Shown here in pieces: positions 36,427 to 45,172 of a DNA stretch of 64,000 bases. The DNA comes from Zunongwangia endophytica (GTDB lineage: Bacteria; Bacteroidota; Bacteroidia; Flavobacteriales; Flavobacteriaceae), in assembly GCF_030409505.1 (NCBI RefSeq), contig NZ_JAUFPZ010000002.1:2239501-2303500 (forward strand), given 5' to 3'. Each line of letters begins with the position of its first letter. The first letter of the stretch is position 1. Both the position numbers and the translations under genes were made by a program. The notes below the pieces were generated by a model, which saw only the letters and a list, made by a program, of their open reading frames with translations, made no database searches and was not told where the DNA came from.

Positions 36427-39402
36427 TTAAAAGTCAATATTTAATCCTAAAAGAAACTTAGCTGTGGTTGGATAAGCATCCAATTCTAAACCGCTATCAA
36501 GAATTCCTCTTGGTAATTCAGGATTAAATCCGCTATATTTTGTGAACGTTAGTGCATTTTGTGCTGTAGCATACACTCTTAAGCGCGAAAGTTGAACTGC
36601 TTCCAGAATATTTTCTGAGAAATTGTAACCTACGGTAATGTTATTTACTCGAAGAAAATCGCCATCCTCTAAGTAATAATCAGATGGAAGAGGCACTTCA
36701 TTGAAAGCAGCCGGACCTCCGTTAGTATTACCTGCGGTATATCTCTCTCCGAATAAATCTGAATCTATGTTCTCTCCACTAAATCTTTGTGCTCTTAAAC
36801 CATTAAATACTTTGTTTCCTGAGTTTCCGAATAAAGAGGTAGAAAAGTCTACTTGCTTATATGTTACTCCTAAATTAATACCGTAGTAAAAATCTGGCTG
36901 ATAAGATCCCATGTATTGTCTATCGGTTTGCGTAATAGATCCATCACCATTAGTATCTACATATCTAAAGTCTCCAACTTTAGCTCCTGGTTGCGCGCTA
37001 TTATCGATCTCCGTTTGATTTTCAAAAACACCATCTGTTTTATATAACCAAAATGTACCAAGTTCATTACCTTCTACCGTTCTAGTAACAATTTGTCCAT
37101 TTTCTAGATCTCCACTATCAATAAACGGAGTTGCATTTGCTATCACCGGATTAATGTTAGTAAGCTCGTTCTCATTTTTAGTAATATTGAAACCAATATT
37201 ATAGCTGAAATCTCCACTCTCTGAAGCATCAGACCAGTTTAAAGCAAACTCGACACCTGTATTCTGAATACTTCCTGCGTTAGTTACAAAACTATCATCA
37301 CCTGAAGTTTGTGGCAAAGCCAATGGGAAAAGTATATCATCGGTTTGTTTGTCGTAATACGTGAATTCCCCACTCAATCTATTATCCAACAATCCAAACT
37401 CAATACCTAAATCCAGTTCTGTAGTGGTTTCCCAAGTAAGATTCTCATCATACTGCTGAATTGAAGAACCTCCAATTGCAACACCACCTGGGAATGGATA
37501 AGCTGAAAAATCTATTAATTGAAGGAAAAGACCAGAATCAATACGATCATTACCAACCAATCCATAACTACCTCTTAATTTAAGGTTACTAAGGAAGTCT
37601 TGATTGCTAAAAAATTCTTCATTATCAATATTCCAGGCAACACCAAAAGATGGATAGTATTTTATACGCTGAGATTCTGCAAATTTGGACGAACCTTCTC
37701 TACGAATAGTTGCATTAAATACATATCGCTTATCAAAATTATAAAGTAAACGTGAGAAATAAGCAAGACGACTAGAGCGGTCACCCTCATTAGTTATCGT
37801 TTGCCCTTCTTGCTCACCTATCCCTAAGTACAATAAGTTGTCTGAAGGTGGTACACCTCGACGTGCAGCTTCTAATTCCTCAGATGCTATTCTTTCTGAA
37901 GTTAATCCTAAAGTAAGATTGATGTCATGTTTACCGAATTTTTTATCAAAAGTTAAAAAGTTATCCCAGTTGAATCGCTCCTCATCATAATCACGTATCG
38001 TTAATATCTGATTTTGATTATTAATTTGATTACCACTTTCGTTAGCTACAATGTATCTAGCGCCATAACTTCTATTTTTCTCTCTAAGCACATTCACACC
38101 TAAACTAGAACGATAAGTTAACCAATCGAAAATGTCAATTTCACCCCAAGCATTACCTAAAATTCGTACTTGCTCATTAACGTTCTTATTGTTTTCAATA
38201 TTCGCTACAGGATTTCCAACGTTATTCACGTTAGTACTTCTATAGTTTCCATTTTCGTCTCTTACAGGAATATGTGGTGATTGTTTGTAAGCATTCGTGA
38301 AATTAGAAAATGAAGGATTAAAACCTCTTTGTCTCACTAAACTTACATTATGACCAATACGGATATTTTCAGTCAAATGATACGTATTATTTAAACGTAC
38401 AGTTAAACGCTCATAATCGTTATCTTTTAATATCCCTTCTTCGTCCAAATAGTTGGCAGAAACGTAGTAATCTACATCTTCCTTACTTCCTGAAACAGAT
38501 ATATTATAATTTTGATATAAACCTTCTCTAGTTATCTGGTCCATCCAATCTGTAGTTTGAAGGCCTCCAATTTCTGCATCAGAAAATGCAGGTTCGTTGC
38601 CTCCACGAACTAAAGCTTCATTTGTATAACGCGCATACTCTTGTGCGTTAGCCATGTCTACTCCGTTTACCAAAGTATTAATACCTGTAGTAGAAGAAAG
38701 AGAAATTTTCATTTTTCCTTTTCCAGATTTGGTGGTAATTAAAACCACACCATTCGCACCTCTAGCACCGTATATAGCAGTAGAAGAAGCATCTTTTAAG
38801 ACATCAAAACTTTCAATATCTGAGTTTGCAATACCACTTATATCCTGAGTAATAACTCCATCAACTACATAAAGCGGATCTGCACCACCAAGTACAGAAA
38901 TTGCACCTCTAATTCTTACATTACCAACAGATCCCGGTGATCCATCATTTACAACCTGTACACCAGGAAGTTTACCTTGCGCAGCCTGCAACGCAGACGT
39001 CGTAGGAGAATCATTAATTTCTTCAGCCTTAAGGTTTGAGATTGTTCCCGCTAAATCACGAGATTCGGCTTTTCCATACCCAATTACAACGACTTCGTTC
39101 AAAGCCGAAGCTTCTTCCTGAAGTTTAATATTGTATTGATCTTGCGAACCAACAGTAATATCAGTAGGTTGAAAACCTAAAAAGGTAACTTTAAAAGTAT
39201 CACCTTCTACCACCTCTTCTAGAGAAAAATTACCATCAAAATCGGTAACAGTAAAAATCTCTTTCCCCTGTACTTTTAATTGTGCACCAGGCAGTGGCAC
39301 ATCGGCAGTATCTGTAACAGTACCGCTAATGGTTTTGGTCTCTTGTGCCATACCTATATAAGATAGAAGCATGACAAAAACAGTAATTAATTTGAATTTC
39401 AT
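36427..39402 (-). CDS. SusC/RagA TonB-linked outer membrane transporter
   Basis: 991 residues: signal peptide to about residue 20, a carboxypeptidase-D-like domain (about 22-93, SGTVTDTADVPLPGAQLKV), a TonB box/plug (ALNEVVVIGYG, GSPGSVGNVRIRGAISVLGG, DPLYVVDGVI) and a 22-strand type barrel ending TAKFLLGLNIDF. Unlike the SusC of the FecR locus it has no STN domain, so it is controlled by a separate sensor, most likely the propeller-LuxR protein upstream. It imports oligosaccharides with the SusD lid using TonB energy. Confidence 0.95.
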   Translation of the reverse strand: MKFKLITVFVMLLSYIGMAQETKTISGTVTDTADVPLPGAQLKVQGKEIFTVTDFDGNFSLEEVVEGDTFKVTFLGFQPTDITVGSQDQYNIKLQEEASALNEVVVIGYGKAESRDLAGTISNLKAEEINDSPTTSALQAAQGKLPGVQVVNDGSPGSVGNVRIRGAISVLGGADPLYVVDGVITQDISGIANSDIESFDVLKDASSTAIYGARGANGVVLITTKSGKGKMKISLSSTTGINTLVNGVDMANAQEYARYTNEALVRGGNEPAFSDAEIGGLQTTDWMDQITREGLYQNYNISVSGSKEDVDYYVSANYLDEEGILKDNDYERLTVRLNNTYHLTENIRIGHNVSLVRQRGFNPSFSNFTNAYKQSPHIPVRDENGNYRSTNVNNVGNPVANIENNKNVNEQVRILGNAWGEIDIFDWLTYRSSLGVNVLREKNRSYGARYIVANESGNQINNQNQILTIRDYDEERFNWDNFLTFDKKFGKHDINLTLGLTSERIASEELEAARRGVPPSDNLLYLGIGEQEGQTITNEGDRSSRLAYFSRLLYNFDKRYVFNATIRREGSSKFAESQRIKYYPSFGVAWNIDNEEFFSNQDFLSNLKLRGSYGLVGNDRIDSGLFLQLIDFSAYPFPGGVAIGGSSIQQYDENLTWETTTELDLGIEFGLLDNRLSGEFTYYDKQTDDILFPLALPQTSGDDSFVTNAGSIQNTGVEFALNWSDASESGDFSYNIGFNITKNENELTNINPVIANATPFIDSGDLENGQIVTRTVEGNELGTFWLYKTDGVFENQTEIDNSAQPGAKVGDFRYVDTNGDGSITQTDRQYMGSYQPDFYYGINLGVTYKQVDFSTSLFGNSGNKVFNGLRAQRFSGENIDSDLFGERYTAGNTNGGPAAFNEVPLPSDYYLEDGDFLRVNNITVGYNFSENILEAVQLSRLRVYATAQNALTFTKYSGFNPELPRGILDSGLELDAYPTTAKFLLGLNIDF

Positions 39403-39625
39403 ACGGTTTAATGTTTACTTAATTTTAGCGAAATATAGCTTTAGAAGCTCAAACAACGCAAACGATATAGTACACATCTACTACATCACATGAATTATAT
39501 TTTTAATTACCTGATAATAAGTGATCTAAGTGGAATTTGTAGTAAATTACAGAAGATGAAATAGCGGGATGATGTAGTGTTGTAGTAGTATTAAATCAGA
39601 AAAATAAGCGCGTATTTTTAAAAAT
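39403..39625 (-). promoter_or_regulatory. Regulatory region of the beta-glucan susC with inverted repeat
   Basis: The 223 bases between the regulator and susC hold two copies of one element in opposite orientation: ACTACATCA at 39480-39488 and TGATGTAGT at 39570-39578. Each is continued outward by a TA-TAC/GTA-TA type half element (39469-39475, 39584-39590). Spacing and partial symmetry suggest an operator, possibly for the LuxR-type regulator encoded upstream. This is pattern only; no binding data. Confidence 0.35.
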
Positions 39626-42391
39626 TTAGAAATTTTTAATAAGATAATTTGTTAGATTCTCGTTTTTATCCAATTCCATTTTTTTTCGGAGACGATATCG
39701 ATGTACTTCTACCCCTCTTACTGAAATTCCCATTAGCGGAGCAATTTCTTTTGAAGTCAGATTCATTTTTAGATAAGAGCATAATTTCAAATCCTTACTT
39801 GTTAAACCTGGATAAACTGCAAGAACATCTTTGAAGAAATCTTCGTGTATTTCATTAAAATTGGTTTCAAAAACCTGCCACTCATCTTTGTTTTTTATCG
39901 CAGCATTAATTTTAGTCATAATGTTCTTTAAGCGATATTCATTCATTTTTGACTTATCCTTATTCAATTCACCCTGAATTTCCATAAGAACTTCATTTTT
40001 CTTGGCTGCGATCATGGTTGTATTTGCCAACTCCTTGCGCTTCATATCAATTTCGTCCAAAAGCCGCTCTTTTTCCAGACGATTTATACGTTCCTTATGT
40101 TCTTTCTCGAATTTCTGCTCAATAAGGCTACGGTGTTTTTTTAATCGTTGTCGATTATACCAATATATCAAGGCTATCAAAAGAATAAATATTATAACGT
40201 AAACTAACTTCATCATATTTGATAAATACCAAGGCGAAAGTACCGTGAACTTAAATGATTCAGTTGTTTCATTTTTACTTCCCAGAGGTTGCAATTGCAA
40301 TTCGTAATTTCCGTAGGATAAATTTTGAAATTCCAAATCGCCATTATCTAAAAGTCCTTTTACAGTATCTCCTCCTATTAATCGATATTCAATTTCACGT
40401 GAGTCAGAAAGTGGATAGCCAATATCAAACTGTAACAATCTGGCGTCTTTAAAACTAACTTCAGGAATATCGTTTAATTCATACTTCTTTTCCACACCTC
40501 TAAAACCTGTCACAAAAGGCTTTGCAATAAAAACATCTTTGCGTTCCCCTTCTAAGCCTTTCAGATTTAGTTTAGCAAATCCATCTTTAAGTGTGACGTA
40601 AAATGTAGAATCTGAAGTGGAAATAATATTCTCATAGTCCTTAACTAAGCGATCTTCCAATCGCCAGGATGGAACAATTAGATTTTGATTCTTAAGATCT
40701 GTATATAACAAATCGTTATTCCGCGTATTTATAAACCAGTAATTACCTCTTCGCGTATTTAGAAGTCGATATGCGTTTAAATGCTTCAGTTCCTCAAAAA
40801 TTTCTAGATGATCTGAAAACGAATTGTAACGATACCATTTAGAGTTAGAATAAACTGCAATTTGATTATTGATCTTATAGATTTCGGGATTAAAAAATTG
40901 AAGACTATCTGAACTAGGTAATCGATAGATTTCAGTAGTTTTTTTCTGATCTGCACTCAGGCTAATTCGATAAACACCTTCATAGGGATGGGCTGCCCAT
41001 AAAACACGTTCATTTTCAAACAAAATGGTCTTTACAGGGAAATCTAAATTCTCGTAGCGAACCAAGCCTGTGTCTTTCAATTTTGCAATCCCAGTATAGG
41101 TTCCGATCCATAAATCATTGCTAGGAGATATTTCACTATCAAAACTTCCGGTTGCCTTATCTAAAGCTAGCACTCGATCTTTAAAAACCTGAAAAGTGGC
41201 AGCATTACTATTGCTAATAATCTTCTCTTCTGCTTTTGTCAAATTCCAAGAATGTCCCTCCGCTCCCTGAAGCAATTTTAGTCCATTATCATCCAAATAA
41301 TAAACACCTGTATTACTGGCAAGAAAAAAATGATCATCTTCTTTAATCATATCGTAAACAGTACCCAACTCTCCAAAGCTATCGGTATAAAAATTAATTG
41401 GAGATTGAACTTCTACTCTATCAATTCCGTTATCGAGACCTAACCATAAATTACCATGAAAAGCATCCATAGAAAGAATGGTATTATTTTGCAGGCCGTT
41501 AGTTCTATCGAAAGTTTGAAATTCTCCAGTTTCACTATTCCATGTTAAAAAACCATTTTTTAAAGTACCAACCACTAAAATATCATCAGACAAACTACTC
41601 ACCTTATTGAGCTCTGCCTTGCTAATGAAACTATTGATTAATGGGCTGACTACTTCAAATTGATTGCTTTTCTCATTCAATTGATATAATCTATCTTTAG
41701 TTCCAACTACTAATTTTTCGTTGTGCACAATTATATCTGCAACTGTATTTTGAATTATTTCTGAAGGTTTAAAATGAATAAGTCTATCATTTTCATCTAA
41801 AATGAATAAACCATCCCTGCCCTTAGCGACGAATAAGCGATCTTTATACAACCGCATACTCGTAAAAACTCCGCTTTCAATTTTTATTATTTGCTCTCCG
41901 TCATATTTATATAAACCAGCGAAGGATCGAAAATAGATATTACCATGATATGCCTTAATACCCCAAAATTCTTCACTACTTAGCTCTATTTCTTTGAAAA
42001 GATGTTCTAGTGAATGATAAACAAAAGTTCCTTTAGTATTTTTCTTCCAATACCCGAACTCTAAATACGAACCTGTATACACTTTTCCCGCATGAGCATA
42101 TACAGAGCGAATAATGGAACCACTTTTTAAATTATAAGTTTTCCACTTTAAGCCATTAAAGACTAATAACCCTTTATTATTTGCTGCATATATAATCCCA
42201 CTATCGTTTATAGACAAATCCCAGTTTTGGTTAGCAGCACCATATTCGAACGATGTATAATTTTGTATAGGTGGATTTAGTTGTTGTGCAGTAGAATTTT
42301 CAACAGCTAAATTACTGATCAATAATATATTGAAAAATAAAAGCAAGCTTTTAAAAACTTCTTTTGAGCAGGTAGGGTTCATGCTTTTCAT
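39626..42391 (-). CDS. Membrane sensor-regulator: propeller, Y_Y_Y and LuxR-type HTH domains
   Basis: 921 residues. After a signal peptide come about 650 residues of beta-propeller repeats (WLGLDNGI, DLWIGTYTGIAKL), a Y_Y_Y-type immunoglobulin-like domain (REIEYRLIGGDTVKGLL), a transmembrane helix at about 727-747, a charged coiled coil (EQKFEKEHKERINRLEKER) and a C-terminal LuxR-like HTH (LTSKEIAPLMGISVRGVEVH). There is no histidine kinase or receiver. Such proteins sense oligosaccharides in the periplasm and control SusCD loci of Flavobacteriia. It lies directly upstream of susC on the same strand and ends 223 bases before it. Confidence 0.9.
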   Translation of the reverse strand: MKSMNPTCSKEVFKSLLLFFNILLISNLAVENSTAQQLNPPIQNYTSFEYGAANQNWDLSINDSGIIYAANNKGLLVFNGLKWKTYNLKSGSIIRSVYAHAGKVYTGSYLEFGYWKKNTKGTFVYHSLEHLFKEIELSSEEFWGIKAYHGNIYFRSFAGLYKYDGEQIIKIESGVFTSMRLYKDRLFVAKGRDGLFILDENDRLIHFKPSEIIQNTVADIIVHNEKLVVGTKDRLYQLNEKSNQFEVVSPLINSFISKAELNKVSSLSDDILVVGTLKNGFLTWNSETGEFQTFDRTNGLQNNTILSMDAFHGNLWLGLDNGIDRVEVQSPINFYTDSFGELGTVYDMIKEDDHFFLASNTGVYYLDDNGLKLLQGAEGHSWNLTKAEEKIISNSNAATFQVFKDRVLALDKATGSFDSEISPSNDLWIGTYTGIAKLKDTGLVRYENLDFPVKTILFENERVLWAAHPYEGVYRISLSADQKKTTEIYRLPSSDSLQFFNPEIYKINNQIAVYSNSKWYRYNSFSDHLEIFEELKHLNAYRLLNTRRGNYWFINTRNNDLLYTDLKNQNLIVPSWRLEDRLVKDYENIISTSDSTFYVTLKDGFAKLNLKGLEGERKDVFIAKPFVTGFRGVEKKYELNDIPEVSFKDARLLQFDIGYPLSDSREIEYRLIGGDTVKGLLDNGDLEFQNLSYGNYELQLQPLGSKNETTESFKFTVLSPWYLSNMMKLVYVIIFILLIALIYWYNRQRLKKHRSLIEQKFEKEHKERINRLEKERLLDEIDMKRKELANTTMIAAKKNEVLMEIQGELNKDKSKMNEYRLKNIMTKINAAIKNKDEWQVFETNFNEIHEDFFKDVLAVYPGLTSKDLKLCSYLKMNLTSKEIAPLMGISVRGVEVHRYRLRKKMELDKNENLTNYLIKNF

Positions 42392-42507
42392 TCTTCAAAA
42401 TTACAATAAATATTAGATTATAATAACTAAAATTATTTAGCAAAAGATTTAACATTGGAAAATATCCTTACAATAGGATTTATTCCTATTTTTGAAAAAA
42501 GACGAGG

Positions 42508-43779
42508 ATGAATTTCGAAAGAATAAATGAGAAGTTGGAAATTTTAGCTGATGCAGCTAAATATGATGTCTCATGCTCAAGCAGCGGAAGCAATCGAAAA
42601 AATAAGAATAATGGCTTGGGGGATTCTTCTGGAATGGGAATTTGTCATAGTTATACAGAGGACGGTCGCTGTGTCTCTTTGCTCAAGATCTTACTAACTA
42701 ACCATTGTATTTTTGATTGCGCGTACTGCGTAACTAGAAGAAGTAATGATATTAAACGAGCTGCTTTCAAGGTTCAGGAAGTAGTTGATCTAACAATCAA
42801 TTTCTATAGACGAAATTATATTGAAGGACTCTTTCTTAGCTCTGGCATTTTTAAAAGTCCAGATCATACCATGGAGCGCTTAATTAGAGTAGCTAAAAAA
42901 TTAAGAGAAGAAGAAAATTTTAATGGTTACATTCATCTAAAATCTATTCCCGGCGCTAGTGATGAGCTAATGTATGAGGCAGGTCTTTATGCCGATCGTT
43001 TAAGTGTCAATATTGAAGTTCCTACAGTTTCTGGATTAAAACTTCTCGCTCCAGAGAAAAAGCATGAAGATTTCACCAAACCAATGGAAAAGGTAAAAAA
43101 TGAAATTATTCAGTTTAAGGAAGACCGTAAGCTAATAAGAAGTACACCTAAATATGCACCTGCAGGACAGAGTACTCAAATGATTGTAGGCGCAACGGGT
43201 GAAAGTGACCGCGATATTATGTACTCTGCTCATTATTATTATAAAAAATATAATATGAAGAGGGTCTACTATTCCGGTTATGTTCCTGTAGCTGTAGATC
43301 CACGACTTCCTGCCATCACCTCTCAGGTGCCTATGCTGCGTGAGAACAGATTATACCAAACCGATTGGCTTCTTCGTTTCTACGGTTTTGACGTCAGGGA
43401 ATTATTGAACACAAATCATCCAAATTTAGATTTAGATATAGATCCAAAATTAAGTTGGGCGCTTAGAAATCAACACTTATTTCCTATCAATATCAATACT
43501 GCCGATAAATCTATGTTAGCAAGAGTACCAGGTTTGGGAATGCGATCGGTATTTAAAATTTTACAGGCAAGAAAATACCGTAAACTAAACTGGGAACATC
43601 TTAAAGCGATAGGTGTTGCCTTAAATCGTGCAAAATATTTTATCGTATGTGATTCGCGATTATGGGAGAAAAAAGATCTAACTGCAGAACAAATCAAATC
43701 TAAGATTATAAAAACAAGTTCGAGCAAGTTCAGAAAAGACTATTCTACGCAATTAAATTTATTTGATCATGCCTCATAA
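42508..43779 (+). CDS. Putative DNA modification/repair radical SAM protein
   Basis: 423 residues. The radical SAM cluster motif CIFDCAYC has Cys67, Cys71 and Cys74. It is preceded by the family opening YDVSCSSSGSNR and followed by RRSNDIKRAAF and LFLSSGIFKSPD. The last ~100 residues contain a helix-hairpin-helix DNA-binding segment (NINTADKSMLARVPGLGMRS). This matches the widespread but unproven family of putative DNA modification/repair radical SAM proteins, distantly like spore photoproduct lyase. It overlaps the next gene by 11 bases. Confidence 0.9.
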   Translation: MNFERINEKLEILADAAKYDVSCSSSGSNRKNKNNGLGDSSGMGICHSYTEDGRCVSLLKILLTNHCIFDCAYCVTRRSNDIKRAAFKVQEVVDLTINFYRRNYIEGLFLSSGIFKSPDHTMERLIRVAKKLREEENFNGYIHLKSIPGASDELMYEAGLYADRLSVNIEVPTVSGLKLLAPEKKHEDFTKPMEKVKNEIIQFKEDRKLIRSTPKYAPAGQSTQMIVGATGESDRDIMYSAHYYYKKYNMKRVYYSGYVPVAVDPRLPAITSQVPMLRENRLYQTDWLLRFYGFDVRELLNTNHPNLDLDIDPKLSWALRNQHLFPININTADKSMLARVPGLGMRSVFKILQARKYRKLNWEHLKAIGVALNRAKYFIVCDSRLWEKKDLTAEQIKSKIIKTSSSKFRKDYSTQLNLFDHAS

Positions 43780-44536
43780 AATTCTTATTTATGATGGAAC
43801 CTTCCAGGGACTGCTCACATGTATATTCCAGATATATGAAGAAAAGATAATAGATTTTAGTATTCATCCTGAAGGAAATGAAAAACCCGACTTTTTCGCT
43901 GAGAAAGAACTTATATACACAGATACTGAAAAATCAGAAAGAGTTCTACAAAGCTTTCAAGCGTATACATCTAAAAAAGCGGTACATCGCATTTATAGAT
44001 CTTTCCTTTCAGAAATCCCCGGAATTGAAATTGAAATTGTAGCTTTTTTTCAGCATATATTTAAACATAAAACCGATCTCTCTGATGATTTTTCCTATCC
44101 ACCGATCTTAAAAATTTCGCAAATAGATAGAAAAGTAGGACGCGAAAAGCATAGAATGGAAGCGTTTATTAGATTCGAATTGCTAAAAGACGGAATATTT
44201 TTTGCAAAAATAGCTCCAGATTTTAACGTTTTACCCCTAATTTTAAAACATTTTAAGAACCGATATCCCGATCAAAAATGGATAATTTATGATAAAAAAC
44301 GCAAATTTGGCCTTTATTATAATTTAAAAAAAGTAGAACCCATAAGCCTTAATTTTAACAATAATTCAAAAAATAAAGAGAATATTCTCCATAATAAAGA
44401 AATTGACTTTCAAAAATTATGGAAATCATATTTCACATCCACCAATATAAAATCCCGAAAAAACTCAAAATTACACCTTCAAAATGTACCTAAACGTTAT
44501 TGGAAATATTTAACGGAAAAGACCACTGTCATGTAA
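43769..44536 (+). CDS. TIGR03915 family putative DNA metabolism protein
   Basis: About 255 residues from the ATG at 43769, inside the 3' end of the radical SAM gene. The opening ILIYDGTFQGLLTCIF, the central KVGREKHRMEAFIRFELLKDGIFFA block and the C-terminal WKSYFTSTNIKSRKNSKLHLQN are the signature of the protein that always travels with the radical SAM partner (with a DUF4130 core). The function is unproven; the pair is thought to act on damaged or modified DNA or nucleotides. Confidence 0.88.
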   Translation: MPHKILIYDGTFQGLLTCIFQIYEEKIIDFSIHPEGNEKPDFFAEKELIYTDTEKSERVLQSFQAYTSKKAVHRIYRSFLSEIPGIEIEIVAFFQHIFKHKTDLSDDFSYPPILKISQIDRKVGREKHRMEAFIRFELLKDGIFFAKIAPDFNVLPLILKHFKNRYPDQKWIIYDKKRKFGLYYNLKKVEPISLNFNNNSKNKENILHNKEIDFQKLWKSYFTSTNIKSRKNSKLHLQNVPKRYWKYLTEKTTVM

Positions 44537-44548
44537 TAAAAAATAGTT

Positions 44549-44556
44549 TAAATTTG
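44549..44556 (+). promoter_or_regulatory. Candidate Bacteroidota -7 promoter element
   Basis: TAAATTTG matches the TAnnTTTG -7 consensus and lies 28 bases before the start codon of the first acidic lipoprotein. No good -33 TTTG is seen, so this is tentative. Confidence 0.4.
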
Positions 44557-44584
44557 CTTGTTCAACTAATTAAACATTATAACG

Positions 44585-44800
44585 ATGAAAAAATTATTTT
44601 TATTATTTGCTGTAGCAACAATGACAATTTCAATGTATTCTTGTAGAGAAACTACTGAAGAGAATGCTGAGGAAAATATGGAACAAATGGGTGACGATAT
44701 CGAAGATGGCGTTGAAGACGCTGCCGAAGATACTGAAGATGCTGTAGAAGATGCAGGTCAAGAAGTTGAGGACGAAGTAGAGAACAACGACGATATGTAA
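44585..44800 (+). CDS. Small acidic lipoprotein (first of a tandem pair)
   Basis: 71 residues: a signal peptide with lipobox MYSC (Cys20), then RETTEENAEE and a tail made almost only of Glu, Asp, Ala and Val in heptad-like units (DAAEDTEDAVEDAGQEVEDE). It is anchored by lipid, probably at the outer membrane, and strongly negatively charged. No known function. The next gene is a diverged copy, and each has its own terminator. Confidence 0.8.
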   Translation: MKKLFLLFAVATMTISMYSCRETTEENAEENMEQMGDDIEDGVEDAAEDTEDAVEDAGQEVEDEVENNDDM

Positions 44801-44823
44801 TTTTCGCATTTAGTGAAAAAACG

Positions 44824-44851
44824 AAAGCCACTCTTTGTAGTGGCTTTTTTT
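44824..44851 (+). terminator. Intrinsic terminator after the first acidic lipoprotein
   Basis: AAAGCCACT / AGTGGCTTT stem with a 6-base loop and a run of seven T. Confidence 0.9.
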
Positions 44852-44884
44852 AGCTATTGTAATTAACAAAAAAATATAATAATC

Positions 44885-45127
44885 ATGAAAAAACTAATTT
44901 TAGCAGTTTTCGTTGCAGTTTTTGCAATATCGCTTTATTCATGTAGAGAATCCACTGGAGAGAAAACTGAGGAAGCAGTAGAAGCTATTGGCGAAGATAT
45001 CGAAGACAATGTAGAGGAAGCTGGAGAGAAAATTGAAAGAGGTGCCGAAAAAGTTAAAGAAGAGGTTGATGAAGAAATTCATGAAACCGATGACGTTAAC
45101 GGCGAAGAAGCTAATGATGATATGTAA
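44885..45127 (+). CDS. Small acidic lipoprotein (second of a tandem pair)
   Basis: 80 residues, 50-60% like its upstream neighbour by eye: same start (MKKL), lipobox LYSC (Cys20), the RE-T-GE/E opening, the E-DIED-VE core and a DDM end. It has more Lys than its twin (ERGAEKVKEEVDEEI), giving a coiled-coil-like helix. A tandem duplicate with separate terminators, so the copies can be expressed independently. Function unknown. Confidence 0.8.
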   Translation: MKKLILAVFVAVFAISLYSCRESTGEKTEEAVEAIGEDIEDNVEEAGEKIERGAEKVKEEVDEEIHETDDVNGEEANDDM

Positions 45128-45148
45128 GCTATCGCAAAACCTAATAAC

Positions 45149-45172
45149 AAAGGCTACAGAATTGTAGCCTTT
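45149..45172. terminator. Bidirectional terminator overlapping a stop codon
   Basis: Perfect stem AAAGGCTACA / TGTAGCCTTT with a 4-base loop and T run on + after it. It ends the lipoprotein gene and overlaps the stop codon of the convergent polyprenyl synthase gene (45171-45173). Confidence 0.85.
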
